A stretch of DNA of 64,000 bases from Phytobacter ursingii (GTDB lineage: Bacteria > Pseudomonadota > Gammaproteobacteria > Enterobacterales > Enterobacteriaceae): positions 806,001 through 870,000 of the forward strand of contig CABDWT010000004.1 of NCBI GenBank assembly GCA_901456055.1. Direction: 5' to 3'. Positions 19,116 through 29,300 of this stretch are shown in pieces; the first letter of the stretch is position 1; every line of letters begins with the position of its first letter. The position numbers and the translations under genes were made by a program. The notes under the pieces were generated by a model. It was not told the origin of the DNA, ran no database searches, and saw only the letters and a list, made by a program, of their open reading frames with translations.

Positions 19116-20098
19116 GTGGGTTCCGCCTGCCGATACGAAAGGGATAGCAGCGTGTGACCAATGGCTGCGCCATTTTTACCCGTATGTTTAATCTGGTACA
19201 TCGACTGATCGGCGCGCCGCAGCGCGTTCACAAAATCGTCGTCGCGTTGTACTTCATCAATGCCAATGGAGGCGCCAACCTGCGCATCGCCATTGTCCAG
19301 TTCGAACGGGGTGAGCGCGGCGCGCAGACAATTATGCGCAGTGCTATTGGTCAGCAGACTGTTGAGCGCAAACGGCAGCAACAGAACAAACTCATCGCCC
19401 CCCAGGCGTCCCACCACCGAGCCTTCCGGACAGGCCTCGCGCAAGCGCTGGCTCAACTGTATCAATAATTCATCGCCGCTACGGTGACCAAAGGTATCGT
19501 TAACGACTTTAAAATCGTCCAGATCGATAAACGCCACGCACAGTGGGCCGGCGTTTTTAAGGGTATCGAAGTGCTTGATCAGCGCGTGGCGGTTCGCCAG
19601 CCCGGTCAGTGGGTCGTGGTTCGCCAGAGCCGCGAGCTGCTCTTCATACTGTTTCTCTTTGGTCATGTCGATATGGGTGCCGGTGACCTTTAACGGCTTG
19701 CCATCGCTGCCCCACTCAGTGACGCGTCCACGGTCCAGCACCCAGGTGACGGTGCCGTTTTTATGCTGCATACGGTGTAGCGCTTCATAGAAAGGGGTTT
19801 TGCCATGCAGGTGATCGTAAAACGCATCCAGCACGCGCTGGCGGTCGTCCTCATGCAAGTGCTCTTTCCAGACATCGAAGTGGGCGCTGAGCTCCTTTGG
19901 CTGATAGCCGAGCATCGATCCCCAACGGCGGTTATAGATAATCAGTTTTCCGCTTGGCACATCAAGTTGCCATAAACACAGCCCTGTACCATCCAGCGCC
20001 GCGCTGAGCTTATTACGGGCATCACGCGCAATCCGCACCAGTCGGGCGTTATGCTTTTTCAGATTCTGGATCTGCTGTTTTAGCGCATTTTCAGTCAT
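19112..20098 (-). CDS. PAS-GGDEF diguanylate cyclase
   Basis: 328 aa, apparently cytoplasmic: a short coiled coil (residues 1-30), a PAS domain (about 25-150, with LCLWQLDVPSGKLIIYNRRWGSMLGY and the PAC end GTHIDMTKEKQYEEQL), then a GGDEF domain (about 160-320) with an intact active-site loop GRLGGDEFVLLLP. No RxxD inhibitory site is visible just before it. It should make cyclic di-GMP from GTP in response to a PAS-sensed signal. It is first in an operon with the FucR-like regulator, an uncommon coupling. No E. coli K-12 gene occupies this place. Confidence 0.92.
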   Translation of the reverse strand: MTENALKQQIQNLKKHNARLVRIARDARNKLSAALDGTGLCLWQLDVPSGKLIIYNRRWGSMLGYQPKELSAHFDVWKEHLHEDDRQRVLDAFYDHLHGKTPFYEALHRMQHKNGTVTWVLDRGRVTEWGSDGKPLKVTGTHIDMTKEKQYEEQLAALANHDPLTGLANRHALIKHFDTLKNAGPLCVAFIDLDDFKVVNDTFGHRSGDELLIQLSQRLREACPEGSVVGRLGGDEFVLLLPFALNSLLTNSTAHNCLRAALTPFELDNGDAQVGASIGIDEVQRDDDFVNALRRADQSMYQIKHTGKNGAAIGHTLLSLSYRQAEPT

Positions 20099-20200
20099 TT
20101 GGCGTGACTATGGATAAATAAAAGGCATTCTTACTGGTTATTTCTGGTGATGTAAATATGAAGTGATAAAAACAGTGTAAGGCCGGATATGGAAGAGACA

Positions 20201-20225
20201 TTCCCGGACGTTTGACGTCCGGGAA
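20201..20225 (-). terminator. Hairpin just after yghU
   Basis: TTCCCGGACG-TTTGA-CGTCCGGGAA is a 10-bp perfect stem 6 bp beyond the yghU stop. It lacks a clear U tract on the minus strand, so it may be a transcript-end stabiliser as well as a terminator. Confidence 0.5.
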
Positions 20226-20231
20226 GCGGAA

Positions 20232-21098
20232 TCAGCCGTTGCGTTTGTCTTCGGTATGGGTATCGAAGTCGCTGGCGTCGTGGCGTTCATGCAACTGTTC
20301 ATTTGGTTCGCCAAACGTACGGTTGACCATGCGCCCACGTTTTACGGCAGGACGTGCGGCAACCTCTTTGGCCCAGCGTAGAACATTCTGGTAGCCACTG
20401 GCTTCAAGGAACTCAGCGGCGTTGTAAACGCTGCCCAGCACCACGTTGCCATACCACGGCCAGATGGCCATATCGGCAATAGTGTATTCGTCGCCCGCGA
20501 CGAATGTGTGTTTCGCGAGCTGTTTGTCGAGCACATCTAACTGGCGCTTGGCTTCCATCGTAAAGCGGTTGATGGCGTACTCGATTTTCACCGGCGCATA
20601 ATTATAGAAGTGACCAAAGCCGCCGCCGAGGAACGGCGCGGAGCCTTGCAGCCAGAACAACCAGTTCAGCGTTTCAGTACGCCCGGCCGGGTCTTTAGGC
20701 AGGAAATGACCAAATTTCTCCGCGAGATACAGAAGAATGGCACCGGACTCAAACACACGCGTTGGCGGGGTGGTGGAGTGGTCACGTAGCGCTGGAATTT
20801 TGGAGTTCGGGTTTACGTCCACAAAGCCGCTGGAGAACTGATCGCCTTCGCCAATGCGGATGAGCCAGGCGTCATATTCCGCCTCTTTCACGCCCTTCGC
20901 CAGTAACTCTTCCAGCATGATCGTTACTTTTTGCCCGTTTGGCGTACCCAGCGAATAAAGCTGTAGCGGGTGCTTACCTACGGGTAACTCTTTGTCGTGG
21001 GTCGCGCCGGAAATCGGGCGGTTAATATTGGCGAATGCGCCGCCGGCGGACTTATCCCACGTCCAGACTTTGGGTGGCTGATAGTTGTTTTCTGACAT
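20232..21098 (-). CDS. yghU: YghU, disulfide-bond reductase of the glutathione-transferase Nu class
   Basis: 288 aa, the E. coli length. The N-terminal thioredoxin-like domain has KHPLQLYSLGTPNGQKVTIMLEELL (residues about 42-66) and the glutathione-binding FVDVNPNSKIPAL and VFESGAILLYLAEKFG. The C-terminal helical domain follows (AKHTFVAGDEYTIADMAIWPWYG). Enzymes of this class bind two glutathiones and reduce disulfides such as 2-hydroxyethyl disulfide. In E. coli it also follows the hyb operon. Confidence 0.95.
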   Translation of the reverse strand: MSENNYQPPKVWTWDKSAGGAFANINRPISGATHDKELPVGKHPLQLYSLGTPNGQKVTIMLEELLAKGVKEAEYDAWLIRIGEGDQFSSGFVDVNPNSKIPALRDHSTTPPTRVFESGAILLYLAEKFGHFLPKDPAGRTETLNWLFWLQGSAPFLGGGFGHFYNYAPVKIEYAINRFTMEAKRQLDVLDKQLAKHTFVAGDEYTIADMAIWPWYGNVVLGSVYNAAEFLEASGYQNVLRWAKEVAARPAVKRGRMVNRTFGEPNEQLHERHDASDFDTHTEDKRNG

Positions 21099-21173
21099 GT
21101 TGACCTGCCTTTTCGTTAATGTATTGAAGCAGTGTAGCAGCCGTCTGAGGGGGGCGTGTTTTCCCCATTCTTA

Positions 21174-21728
21174 TCAGGCCAGAATGCGCGCCGCCCAGGC
21201 GCTGATATCATCGCCGCTGCCGAGATCTGCCTGTACCAGGCCGTTGACCATAAAGGTGGGGGAGACGTGAATACCGTTCTGGCGCGCATACTTACAATGC
21301 CATTTAATTTCCGCCTGCAATTCCGGGCGCGCAAAGGCTTCGCCCAACTTCACGCCGCTGTAATTTTCAATGCGTTCAATAATCTGCTGTGGCGTTGCCT
21401 CCATATTCGGGCCGCTGCAGTGGTCGGTAAACTCGAACTCTTCCCGATGATCGGCGACAGCCTGCATCACCTTATGCGCGGCATCGCGCCCATTGGGCAG
21501 CGTGGAGGCGGCAAGAATGCAGCGCACAATAACGCCAGAGAACAAATGCCAGGGCTGCGACTGCAGGCGAATCTTTACTGTCACCGTGTCTTCACCCACT
21601 TCTTTTAGCAGCGCATCCAGTTTGTTAAAGGCGCGCACGGAGAACGGGCAGGTGGGTTCCAGAAATACTTCGAAAGTGCGTGGACCGTGACCCCAGACCA
21701 GCGGCTCGGCATGTAACGGTTGGCTCAT
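21174..21728 (-). CDS. DsbA-like thioredoxin-fold protein with a single-cysteine active site
   Basis: 184 aa without a signal peptide, so cytosolic. The active-site position reads EPTCPFSVRAFNKLD, CxxS rather than CxxC, and a cis-proline loop HVSPTFMVNG follows near residue 155. The middle part is the helical insertion typical of DsbA/FrnE proteins. A CxxS site suggests glutaredoxin-like monothiol chemistry instead of disulfide formation. It is on the same strand as yghU, separated by 75 bp, and both would act in thiol metabolism. No gene symbol is assigned. Confidence 0.8.
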   Translation of the reverse strand: MSQPLHAEPLVWGHGPRTFEVFLEPTCPFSVRAFNKLDALLKEVGEDTVTVKIRLQSQPWHLFSGVIVRCILAASTLPNGRDAAHKVMQAVADHREEFEFTDHCSGPNMEATPQQIIERIENYSGVKLGEAFARPELQAEIKWHCKYARQNGIHVSPTFMVNGLVQADLGSGDDISAWAARILA

Positions 21729-21951
21729 GTTGACTCCTGATGGTTAGCACGATGTTGTGGCAGATGTGAACGTTGCGATGACAAAAGAGAATATCAGGAT
21801 GTGATTTCGCGAGGCACTGGAATTGATGAATTTGACAGGAAGAACGGCTAAACCGCCCAAAACGCTAATTCAACAAACCGGCCACCTGGCGAGGCCATGC
21901 TGTTGATGTAGCGCAGGTCATGTTGCATTGGCAACAGAATAGATTTGCTTT

Positions 21952-21966
21952 GCTAAAACGGTTTAA
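21952..21966 (+). promoter_or_regulatory. ScrR-type operator upstream of scrK
   Basis: GCTAAAACGGTTTAAT is a close variant of the perfect operators found upstream of scrY and lies about 40 bp before the scrK start, where a LacI-family repressor would block transcription. Confidence 0.7.
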
Positions 21967-22002
21967 TTAAATTTTAGCGATACATTCTACCGGGAGAAAA
22001 TC

Positions 22003-22929
22003 ATGTCATCTCAAGTCTGGTGTCTGGGTGATGCCGTTGTTGATCTGTTGCCTGAGGGCGACGGGCGATTAATGCAGTGCGCGGGCGGAGCCCCGGCCAA
22101 TGTTGCCGTTGGCATTGCGCGGCTGGAAGGGAAAAGCAGTTTTATCGGCCGGGTGGGGCAGGATCCCTTTGGCAAATTTATGTACGACACGCTACGCCAG
22201 GAAAAGGTGAACACGGATTTTATGACCTTTGACGAAGCACAGCGCACATCCACCGTGGTTGTCGCCCTTGATGATGAAGGCGAGCGTTCCTTCACGTTCA
22301 TGGTGCGTCCCAGCGCCGATCTTTTCTTGCAGGCCGATGATTTGCCAGCTTTCCGGCAAGGGGAGTGGCTACACTGCTGTTCTATTGCACTTTCCGCAGA
22401 ACCTTCGCGGAGCACGACGTTACTTGCCATGCAACGCATACGTGAAGCGGGAGGTTTTGTCAGTTTTGATCCTAATATTCGAACCGATCTCTGGCAGGAT
22501 CCGCAGAGGCTGCAACGGTGTCTGGAGCTCGCCTTTGAACTGGCTGATGTGGTCAAACTCTCGGAAGAGGAGCTGGCTTTTATGACAGCCTCTACGGATT
22601 TGCACATCGCGATGAAAACGCTGGTAAACCGCTTTGCGATCAAACTGTTGCTGGTCACCCAGGGTAAAGCCGGCGTGCTGGCGCTGTTTCAGGGCGATAT
22701 TTTCCATTATCCCTGCGTCCCTGTGGCAAGCGTGGACACCACCGGCGCGGGTGATGCCTTTGTGGCCGGGCTGCTATGGCAACTGGCGCAAACAGGCTTA
22801 CCTCACAGTGAATCGGATCTGGCATTGAGCCTGAGGTATGCGCAGCGGTGCGGCGCGCTGGCGACCACGGCGAAAGGGGCCATGACCGCGTTACCCCGTC
22901 TTGCGGCGTTGATGGCACCGCAGGACTGA
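22003..22929 (+). CDS. scrK: Fructokinase ScrK
   Basis: 308 aa PfkB-family sugar kinase. The first signature is in GGAPANVAVGIARLEGKSSFIGRVGQDPFG (about 28-57). The second, DTTGAGDAFVAGLLW, has the catalytic Asp near residue 250. It phosphorylates the fructose released when invertase ScrB splits sucrose 6-phosphate. The gene lies upstream of scrY with its own ScrR-like operator, the order seen in the enterobacterial scr regulon (scrK, scrYAB, scrR). Confidence 0.95.
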   Translation: MSSQVWCLGDAVVDLLPEGDGRLMQCAGGAPANVAVGIARLEGKSSFIGRVGQDPFGKFMYDTLRQEKVNTDFMTFDEAQRTSTVVVALDDEGERSFTFMVRPSADLFLQADDLPAFRQGEWLHCCSIALSAEPSRSTTLLAMQRIREAGGFVSFDPNIRTDLWQDPQRLQRCLELAFELADVVKLSEEELAFMTASTDLHIAMKTLVNRFAIKLLLVTQGKAGVLALFQGDIFHYPCVPVASVDTTGAGDAFVAGLLWQLAQTGLPHSESDLALSLRYAQRCGALATTAKGAMTALPRLAALMAPQD

Positions 22930-22942
22930 TTTTCCAATGATT

Positions 22943-22958
22943 TGCGACCCTCCTCACA
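22943..22958 (+). promoter_or_regulatory. CRP-cAMP site in front of scrY
   Basis: TGCGA-CCCTCC-TCACA fits the CRP consensus TGTGA-N6-TCACA in 9 of 10 positions and lies just upstream of the first ScrR operator. Catabolite control of scrYAB is known for this regulon. Confidence 0.7.
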
Positions 22959-22962
22959 TTCA

Positions 22963-22976
22963 CTAAACCGGTTTAG
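22963..22976 (+). promoter_or_regulatory. ScrR operator 1 of scrY
   Basis: CTAAACCGGTTTAG is a perfect 14-bp palindrome of the LacI/GalR type (central CG step), repeated identically 59 bp downstream. Confidence 0.85.
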
Positions 22977-23021
22977 CTAATTTGTTTGCAGGTTGAAATT
23001 GACCACGATTATGATTCTCAA

Positions 23022-23035
23022 CTAAACCGGTTTAG
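23022..23035 (+). promoter_or_regulatory. ScrR operator 2 of scrY
   Basis: Second identical copy of CTAAACCGGTTTAG, about 45 bp upstream of the scrY start. Two identical operators suggest cooperative repression. Confidence 0.85.
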
Positions 23036-24598
<1,563 letters not shown>

Positions 24599-24603
24599 TA
24601 ATC

Positions 24604-24628
24604 AAGCCCCGGTAAGGGGCTTTTTACG
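24604..24628 (+). terminator. Terminator/attenuator between scrY and scrA
   Basis: AGCCCCGGTAAGGGGCTTTTTAC: a short GC stem with a U tract directly after scrY. Since scrA follows at once, it probably only reduces read-through. Confidence 0.7.
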
Positions 24629-24666
24629 CGCTAATTATTACAAATTTCCATAAAACAGGGGCTTAT

Positions 24667-26037
24667 ATGGACTTTGAACAGATTTCCCGGTCGCTCTTAC
24701 CGCTGCTGGGCGGCAAGGACAATATCGTCAGTGCGGCGCATTGCGCCACACGTCTGCGGCTGGTGCTGGCGGAAGATGCAAAAGCAGATACCACCGCAAT
24801 TGGCAAAGTGGAGGGTGTGAAAGGCTGTTTTCGCAATGCCGGACAGCTGCAGATTATCTTCGGCACCGGTGTGGTGAACAAAGTGTATGCGGCGTTTATC
24901 AAAGAGGCGGGGATTGGCGAAACAAGCAAGTCTGAAGCGGCCGCCATTGCTGCTCGCAAACTGAATCCGTTCCAGCGCGTGGCCCGTTTGTTGTCGAACA
25001 TTTTCGTCCCGATCATCCCCGCCATCGTGGCGTCGGGTTTATTGATGGGGCTGCTGGGCATGGTGAAAACCTACGGCTGGGTAAACCCGGAAAATGCGCT
25101 TTATATCATGCTGGACATGTTCAGCTCGGCGGCGTTTATTATCCTACCGATCCTGATTGGCTTTACCGCAGCGCGGGAATTTGGCGGTAACCCCTTCCTG
25201 GGCGCGACGTTGGGCGGCATTCTGACGCATCCGGCCCTGACCAACGCCTGGGGCGTGGCCGCCGGGTTCCATACCATGAACTTTTTTGGTATCGAAGTGG
25301 CGATGATCGGCTATCAGGGGACGGTCTTCCCCGTGTTGCTTGCCGTCTGGTTTATGAGCATCCTGGAAAAACAGCTGCGCCGGGTTATTCCGGACGCGCT
25401 GGATCTGATCCTGACGCCGTTTTTGACGGTGATTATCACCGGTTTTGTCGCGCTGCTGGTCATCGGCCCGGCGGGGCGTGCGCTGGGTGATGGCATCTCC
25501 TTTGTGCTGAGCACGCTCATCACCCACGCAGGCTGGCTTGCAGGTCTGCTGTTCGGCGGTCTCTATTCGGTGATTGTCATTACCGGCGTGCACCACAGCT
25601 TCCATGCGATCGAAGCGGGATTACTGGGCAATCCGTCCATTGGCGTGAACTTCCTGCTGCCTATCTGGGCGATGGCTAACGTCGCGCAGGGTGGCGCTTG
25701 TCTGGCGGTGTGGTTCAAAACCAACGATGCCAAAATCAAAGCTATTACCTTACCGTCGGCGTTTTCTGCGGTTCTCGGCATTACAGAAGCGGCGATTTTT
25801 GGTATTAACCTGCGTTTTGTGAAGCCTTTTATTGCCGCGCTGATTGGCGGTGCAGTGGGTGGGGCATGGGTCGTTTCCGTCCACGTCTACATGACCGCCG
25901 TCGGCCTGACCGGTATTCCGGGCATGGCGATTGTGCAGGCCAGCTCGCTACTGAATTATGCTATCGGGATGGTGATCGCTTTCAGCGTCGCTTTTGTTAT
26001 CTCTTACCTGCTTAAATACAAAACGGACTCAGAATAA
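24667..26037 (+). CDS. scrA: Sucrose-specific PTS enzyme IIBC, ScrA
   Basis: 456 aa. The EIIB domain is at the N-terminus with the phosphorylated cysteine in SAAHCATRLRLVL (about Cys26). The EIIC membrane domain follows (about 110-450), with GVHHSFHAIEAGL and GITEAAIFGINLRF. There is no EIIA domain, so phosphate would come from Crr (EIIA-Glc), as in other scr systems. It imports sucrose as sucrose 6-phosphate. Its stop overlaps the scrB ATG by 1 base. Confidence 0.96.
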   Translation: MDFEQISRSLLPLLGGKDNIVSAAHCATRLRLVLAEDAKADTTAIGKVEGVKGCFRNAGQLQIIFGTGVVNKVYAAFIKEAGIGETSKSEAAAIAARKLNPFQRVARLLSNIFVPIIPAIVASGLLMGLLGMVKTYGWVNPENALYIMLDMFSSAAFIILPILIGFTAAREFGGNPFLGATLGGILTHPALTNAWGVAAGFHTMNFFGIEVAMIGYQGTVFPVLLAVWFMSILEKQLRRVIPDALDLILTPFLTVIITGFVALLVIGPAGRALGDGISFVLSTLITHAGWLAGLLFGGLYSVIVITGVHHSFHAIEAGLLGNPSIGVNFLLPIWAMANVAQGGACLAVWFKTNDAKIKAITLPSAFSAVLGITEAAIFGINLRFVKPFIAALIGGAVGGAWVVSVHVYMTAVGLTGIPGMAIVQASSLLNYAIGMVIAFSVAFVISYLLKYKTDSE

Positions 26038-27446
26038 TGACGTCATCAACCCTGTTGCCGAAGATTTTACTGGCAGTGCTGAAAGGCCAACCGAAAGCAT
26101 TGCAGGACAGTCACTATCCGGTCTGGCATCTGGCCCCGGCAACGGGGCTGTTGAATGATCCCAACGGCTTTATCCATTTTCAGGGGCGGTTTCATCTGTT
26201 TTATCAGTGGAATCCGCTTGGCTGCCAGCATAATCATAAATGCTGGGGACACTGGAGTTCAGCGGATTTACTGCACTGGCAGCACGAGCCGATAGCGCTG
26301 ATGCCGGAAGAAGAGTATGACCGCAGCGGTTGCTATTCCGGCAGCGCGGTCGACAACCAGGGCGAACTGACGTTGTGTTATACCGGCAACGTGAAATTCG
26401 CCGAAGGCGGACGCACGGCCTGGCAGTGTCTGGCCGTGCAGAACGCCGAAGGTGGGTTTGATAAGTCCGGGCCTGTCATCGCGTTGCCGGAGGGATACAC
26501 CGGGCACGTCAGGGATCCGAAAGTCTGGCGGCACGAAAACCAGTGGTACATGGTGCTCGGCGCGCAGGATCTGGCGCTGCGCGGTAAGGTGCTGCTGTTA
26601 CGTTCCGACGATTTGCACCACTGGCAATTACTCGGTGAAATCGCCGGGAGCGGACTCGGGGGGTTAGGGGAATCCGGATACATGTGGGAGTGCCCGGACC
26701 TGTTCACGCTGGGGGCAGAGACCTTCCTCATCTGCTGCCCGCAAGGGGTGGCTCGTGAAGCGCGCCGTTTCCTTAATACGCACCCGAGCGCGTACCTGAG
26801 CGGGACATTTTCACCCGAACAGGCGACGTTTGAACATGGCGCGCTGCATGAACTTGACGCCGGATTTGAGTTTTACGCCCCGCAGACCACGCTAAGCTCT
26901 GATGGTCGGCGCCTGCTGGTGGGCTGGATGGGCGTGCCGGATGGCGAAGAGATGCGCCAGCCGACGATAGCGCAGGGCTGGATCCATCAAATGACCTGCG
27001 TGCGTGAACTTTCCAGTCGCGATGGCAAGTTGTATCAACAGCCGGTCAGGGAATTGCAGGCGCTACGCGAAGATGAGCACCGTTTTGCAGGCCGTGGGGA
27101 TGACGCACCGGTGATTGACGCCCGGAGCCAGGAGCTATTGGTCGAGAGCGAGGGCGAGCTGACGTTAAATGTTGGCAATACGCTTATCCTCCACTGGCAT
27201 AAAAACCAGCTGCGCCTTGACCGCCGTAGCCTGGAGAACGGTGAATGGCTCTCGCGTTACTGGGAGGGAGAGGCAAGGGTACTGCAGATTTTATGCGACA
27301 GCTCCAGCGTTGAGATCTTCATTAATGAGGGGGCTGGCGTAATGAGCAGCCGCTACTTCCCGTCACATCCTGCGCAAATAACCGTTAGCGGAAGTGGCGA
27401 ACTGCGGGCGCAATACTGGTCGTTACGCCCTTGCATGGTAGAATAA
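26037..27446 (+). CDS. scrB: Sucrose-6-phosphate hydrolase (invertase) ScrB
   Basis: 469 aa GH32 enzyme. The nucleophile Asp is in LLNDPNGFIHF (about residue 41). The RDP motif is in HVRDPKVW and the acid/base Glu in WECPDLF. The C-terminal beta-sandwich domain follows. It splits sucrose 6-phosphate into glucose 6-phosphate and fructose, the latter used by ScrK. It is coupled to scrA through an overlapping TAATG. Confidence 0.96.
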   Translation: MTSSTLLPKILLAVLKGQPKALQDSHYPVWHLAPATGLLNDPNGFIHFQGRFHLFYQWNPLGCQHNHKCWGHWSSADLLHWQHEPIALMPEEEYDRSGCYSGSAVDNQGELTLCYTGNVKFAEGGRTAWQCLAVQNAEGGFDKSGPVIALPEGYTGHVRDPKVWRHENQWYMVLGAQDLALRGKVLLLRSDDLHHWQLLGEIAGSGLGGLGESGYMWECPDLFTLGAETFLICCPQGVAREARRFLNTHPSAYLSGTFSPEQATFEHGALHELDAGFEFYAPQTTLSSDGRRLLVGWMGVPDGEEMRQPTIAQGWIHQMTCVRELSSRDGKLYQQPVRELQALREDEHRFAGRGDDAPVIDARSQELLVESEGELTLNVGNTLILHWHKNQLRLDRRSLENGEWLSRYWEGEARVLQILCDSSSVEIFINEGAGVMSSRYFPSHPAQITVSGSGELRAQYWSLRPCMVE

Positions 27447-27475
27447 CCGCTTGTTTCATTAACTGATGCATCGTC

Positions 27476-28516
27476 GTGAGAAAAACAAAACGCGTTACCA
27501 TCACTGATATTGCCGCGCTGGCGGGTGTCTCTAAAGCCACCGCCAGTCTGGTACTCAATGGACGAGGTAAAGAGTTACGCGTGGCGCAGGAAACTCGTCA
27601 GCGTGTGCTTTCGCTTGCTCAGCAGCACCATTATCAGCCGAGTATCCATGCCCGGCTGTTACGCGAGGATCGTAGCCACACGCTGGGGCTGGTGGTCCCT
27701 GAGATAACCAACCACGGGTTTGCTGCTTTTTCTCATGAGCTGGAAAACTTGTGCCGCGAAGCGGGGTTGCAGCTTCTTATCTCCTGTACCGATGAAAATG
27801 CCAGCCAGGAGTCGGTGGTGGTCAACAATCTGGTCTCCCGCCAGGTGGATGGGCTGATTGTCGCCTCCAGCATGCTCAATGACGCGGATTACCTGAAACT
27901 GAGCGAGCAACTACCCGTAGTGCTGTTTGACCGCCACATGAATAGCACCCCTTTGCCGCTGGTGATTACCGATGCGGTGACGCCAACCGCCGATCTGGTT
28001 GAGCGGCTGGCCCGGGCGAACCCTGATGAAATCTATTTTTTAGGCGGGCAATCGCGACTGTCGCCAACCAAAGATCGTCTGGCGGGGTTCACGCAGGGGC
28101 TGGAGAGAGCAGGGGTGGCGCTGCGACCTGAGTGGATTATTCACGGCAACTACCACCCCAGCAGCGGCTACGAAATGTTTGCAGCCCTTTGTGCAAAACT
28201 GGGCCGTCCGCCCAAGGCCTTGTTTACGGCGGCATGCGGGCTGCTTGAGGGGGTGTTGCGCTATATGAGTCAGCATCATTTGCTGCAGAGCGATATTCAC
28301 ATCGCCAGCTTCGACGACCACTATCTCTACGACTCGCTTTCGCTGAGTATTGATACCGTCGAACAGAATATCCCGCGCCTGGCGTACGACTGTTTTGACC
28401 TCATCACGCAACTGATTGAGGGTAATGAACCGACCGAGCTGCAGCGAATTTTGCCGGCCACTCTGCGCCTGCGTAATGAACGTTTGAAAAACGCAGCGCC
28501 TGGTCAGGCTGGCTGA
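27476..28516 (+). CDS. scrR: Sucrose operon repressor ScrR (LacI family)
   Basis: 346 aa from a GTG start at 27476 (a nearby ATG at 27466 is out of frame). The N-terminal LacI helix-turn-helix and hinge are [24 protein letters not shown] periplasmic-binding-protein-like effector domain follows, with [21 protein letters not shown]. ScrR represses scrK and scrYAB; fructose or fructose 1-phosphate is the known inducer. It lies 29 bp after scrB, and the operators at 21952, 22963 and 23022 are its likely targets. Confidence 0.95.
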   Translation: MRKTKRVTITDIAALAGVSKATASLVLNGRGKELRVAQETRQRVLSLAQQHHYQPSIHARLLREDRSHTLGLVVPEITNHGFAAFSHELENLCREAGLQLLISCTDENASQESVVVNNLVSRQVDGLIVASSMLNDADYLKLSEQLPVVLFDRHMNSTPLPLVITDAVTPTADLVERLARANPDEIYFLGGQSRLSPTKDRLAGFTQGLERAGVALRPEWIIHGNYHPSSGYEMFAALCAKLGRPPKALFTAACGLLEGVLRYMSQHHLLQSDIHIASFDDHYLYDSLSLSIDTVEQNIPRLAYDCFDLITQLIEGNEPTELQRILPATLRLRNERLKNAAPGQAG

Positions 28517-28562
28517 CAGAGCGGTAATGCGTGTCTGAAAGCAGAGCACCATTTTGATCATG

Positions 28563-28586
28563 TGAGGGGGAAGGGGCTTCCCCCTC
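28563..28586. terminator. Hairpin between convergent scrR and the TetR gene
   Basis: GAGGGGGAAG-GGG-CTTCCCCCTC-type 10-bp stem between the stops of two convergent genes. No U tract on either strand, so the assignment is tentative. Confidence 0.45.
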
Positions 28587-28593
28587 GTGTTCG

Positions 28594-29187
28594 TCATTGC
28601 GGGTTGCCGCGCACTCTCGTCACGATCACCTGCACCAATTCATCCTTCGCCTGCTGCGCGCTGATTTTGCCTGTCACCACCGCCCAGGATAACCCTTCTG
28701 CGGCACCGAGCATCGCCCACAGTGCAGATGTCGGTAACGGATTACCATTGCAGAAAGGAGCAAACAGTGTCCCGCATTTCTCGGTAAATGCCGTGGCGTA
28801 CTCCAGGCGTAGTTGTTCGAGTTCCGGCGTGCCACTAAGCGCGGCAATCACACTCGGCATTTCGCGTCCGGACAACAACACGCATTCGATATAGGCATCG
28901 GCAATCACCGTCGCGAGCTTCTCCAGTACTAGTGCCGTCTGGCGAATTTGTTCATCCATACGTGCCGTCGAGCGCAGGTCGTATTCCCGATAAAGTGCGG
29001 CAAACAGCCCCGAACGACTGGTGAAATGATCGTAAACCACCGGCTTCGTGATCCCGGCGCGTTCTGCGAGATGACCGAGCGTCAGGGCTTCTGTGCCTTC
29101 TTCCCGAATGATCTGCCAGGCCACCTCAATCAGTTGGGTATAACGTTCCTGCCTTGATAAACGTTGGCGCGCGATCTGACTGCCCAT
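28594..29187 (-). CDS. TetR-family repressor
   Basis: 197 aa from ATG 29187, chosen because GGAG lies 9 bp before it; in-frame starts further up run into the operator palindrome. The N-terminal helix-turn-helix is EGTEALTLGHLAERAGITKPVVYDHFTSRSGLFAALY, followed by an all-helical ligand domain. It is divergent from a quinone reductase-like gene, and a 47-bp palindrome that would cover both promoters lies between them. That is the classic layout for autorepression and control of the neighbour. The ligand is unknown, perhaps a quinone or electrophile. Confidence 0.9.
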   Translation of the reverse strand: MGSQIARQRLSRQERYTQLIEVAWQIIREEGTEALTLGHLAERAGITKPVVYDHFTSRSGLFAALYREYDLRSTARMDEQIRQTALVLEKLATVIADAYIECVLLSGREMPSVIAALSGTPELEQLRLEYATAFTEKCGTLFAPFCNGNPLPTSALWAMLGAAEGLSWAVVTGKISAQQAKDELVQVIVTRVRGNPQ

Positions 29188-29211
29188 GTAGACATTCTCC
29201 GTTGACATGCT

Positions 29212-29258
29212 TATATACCAAAGGTAACTTACTAATGGTAACTTACCTTTGGTATATA
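29212..29258. promoter_or_regulatory. 47-bp palindromic operator between the TetR and oxidoreductase genes
   Basis: TATACCAAAGGTAACTTAC and the inverted GTAACTTACCTTTGGTATA surround a 5-bp centre, with 17 of 19 arm positions complementary. The 10-mer GGTAACTTAC also occurs twice as a direct repeat. The element lies between divergent start codons and is the likely binding site for one or two dimers of the TetR protein. Confidence 0.85.
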
Positions 29259-29300
29259 GAGTACGTTTGCTTACGCTATCCCGCAACCAGGAGTCGCCAG

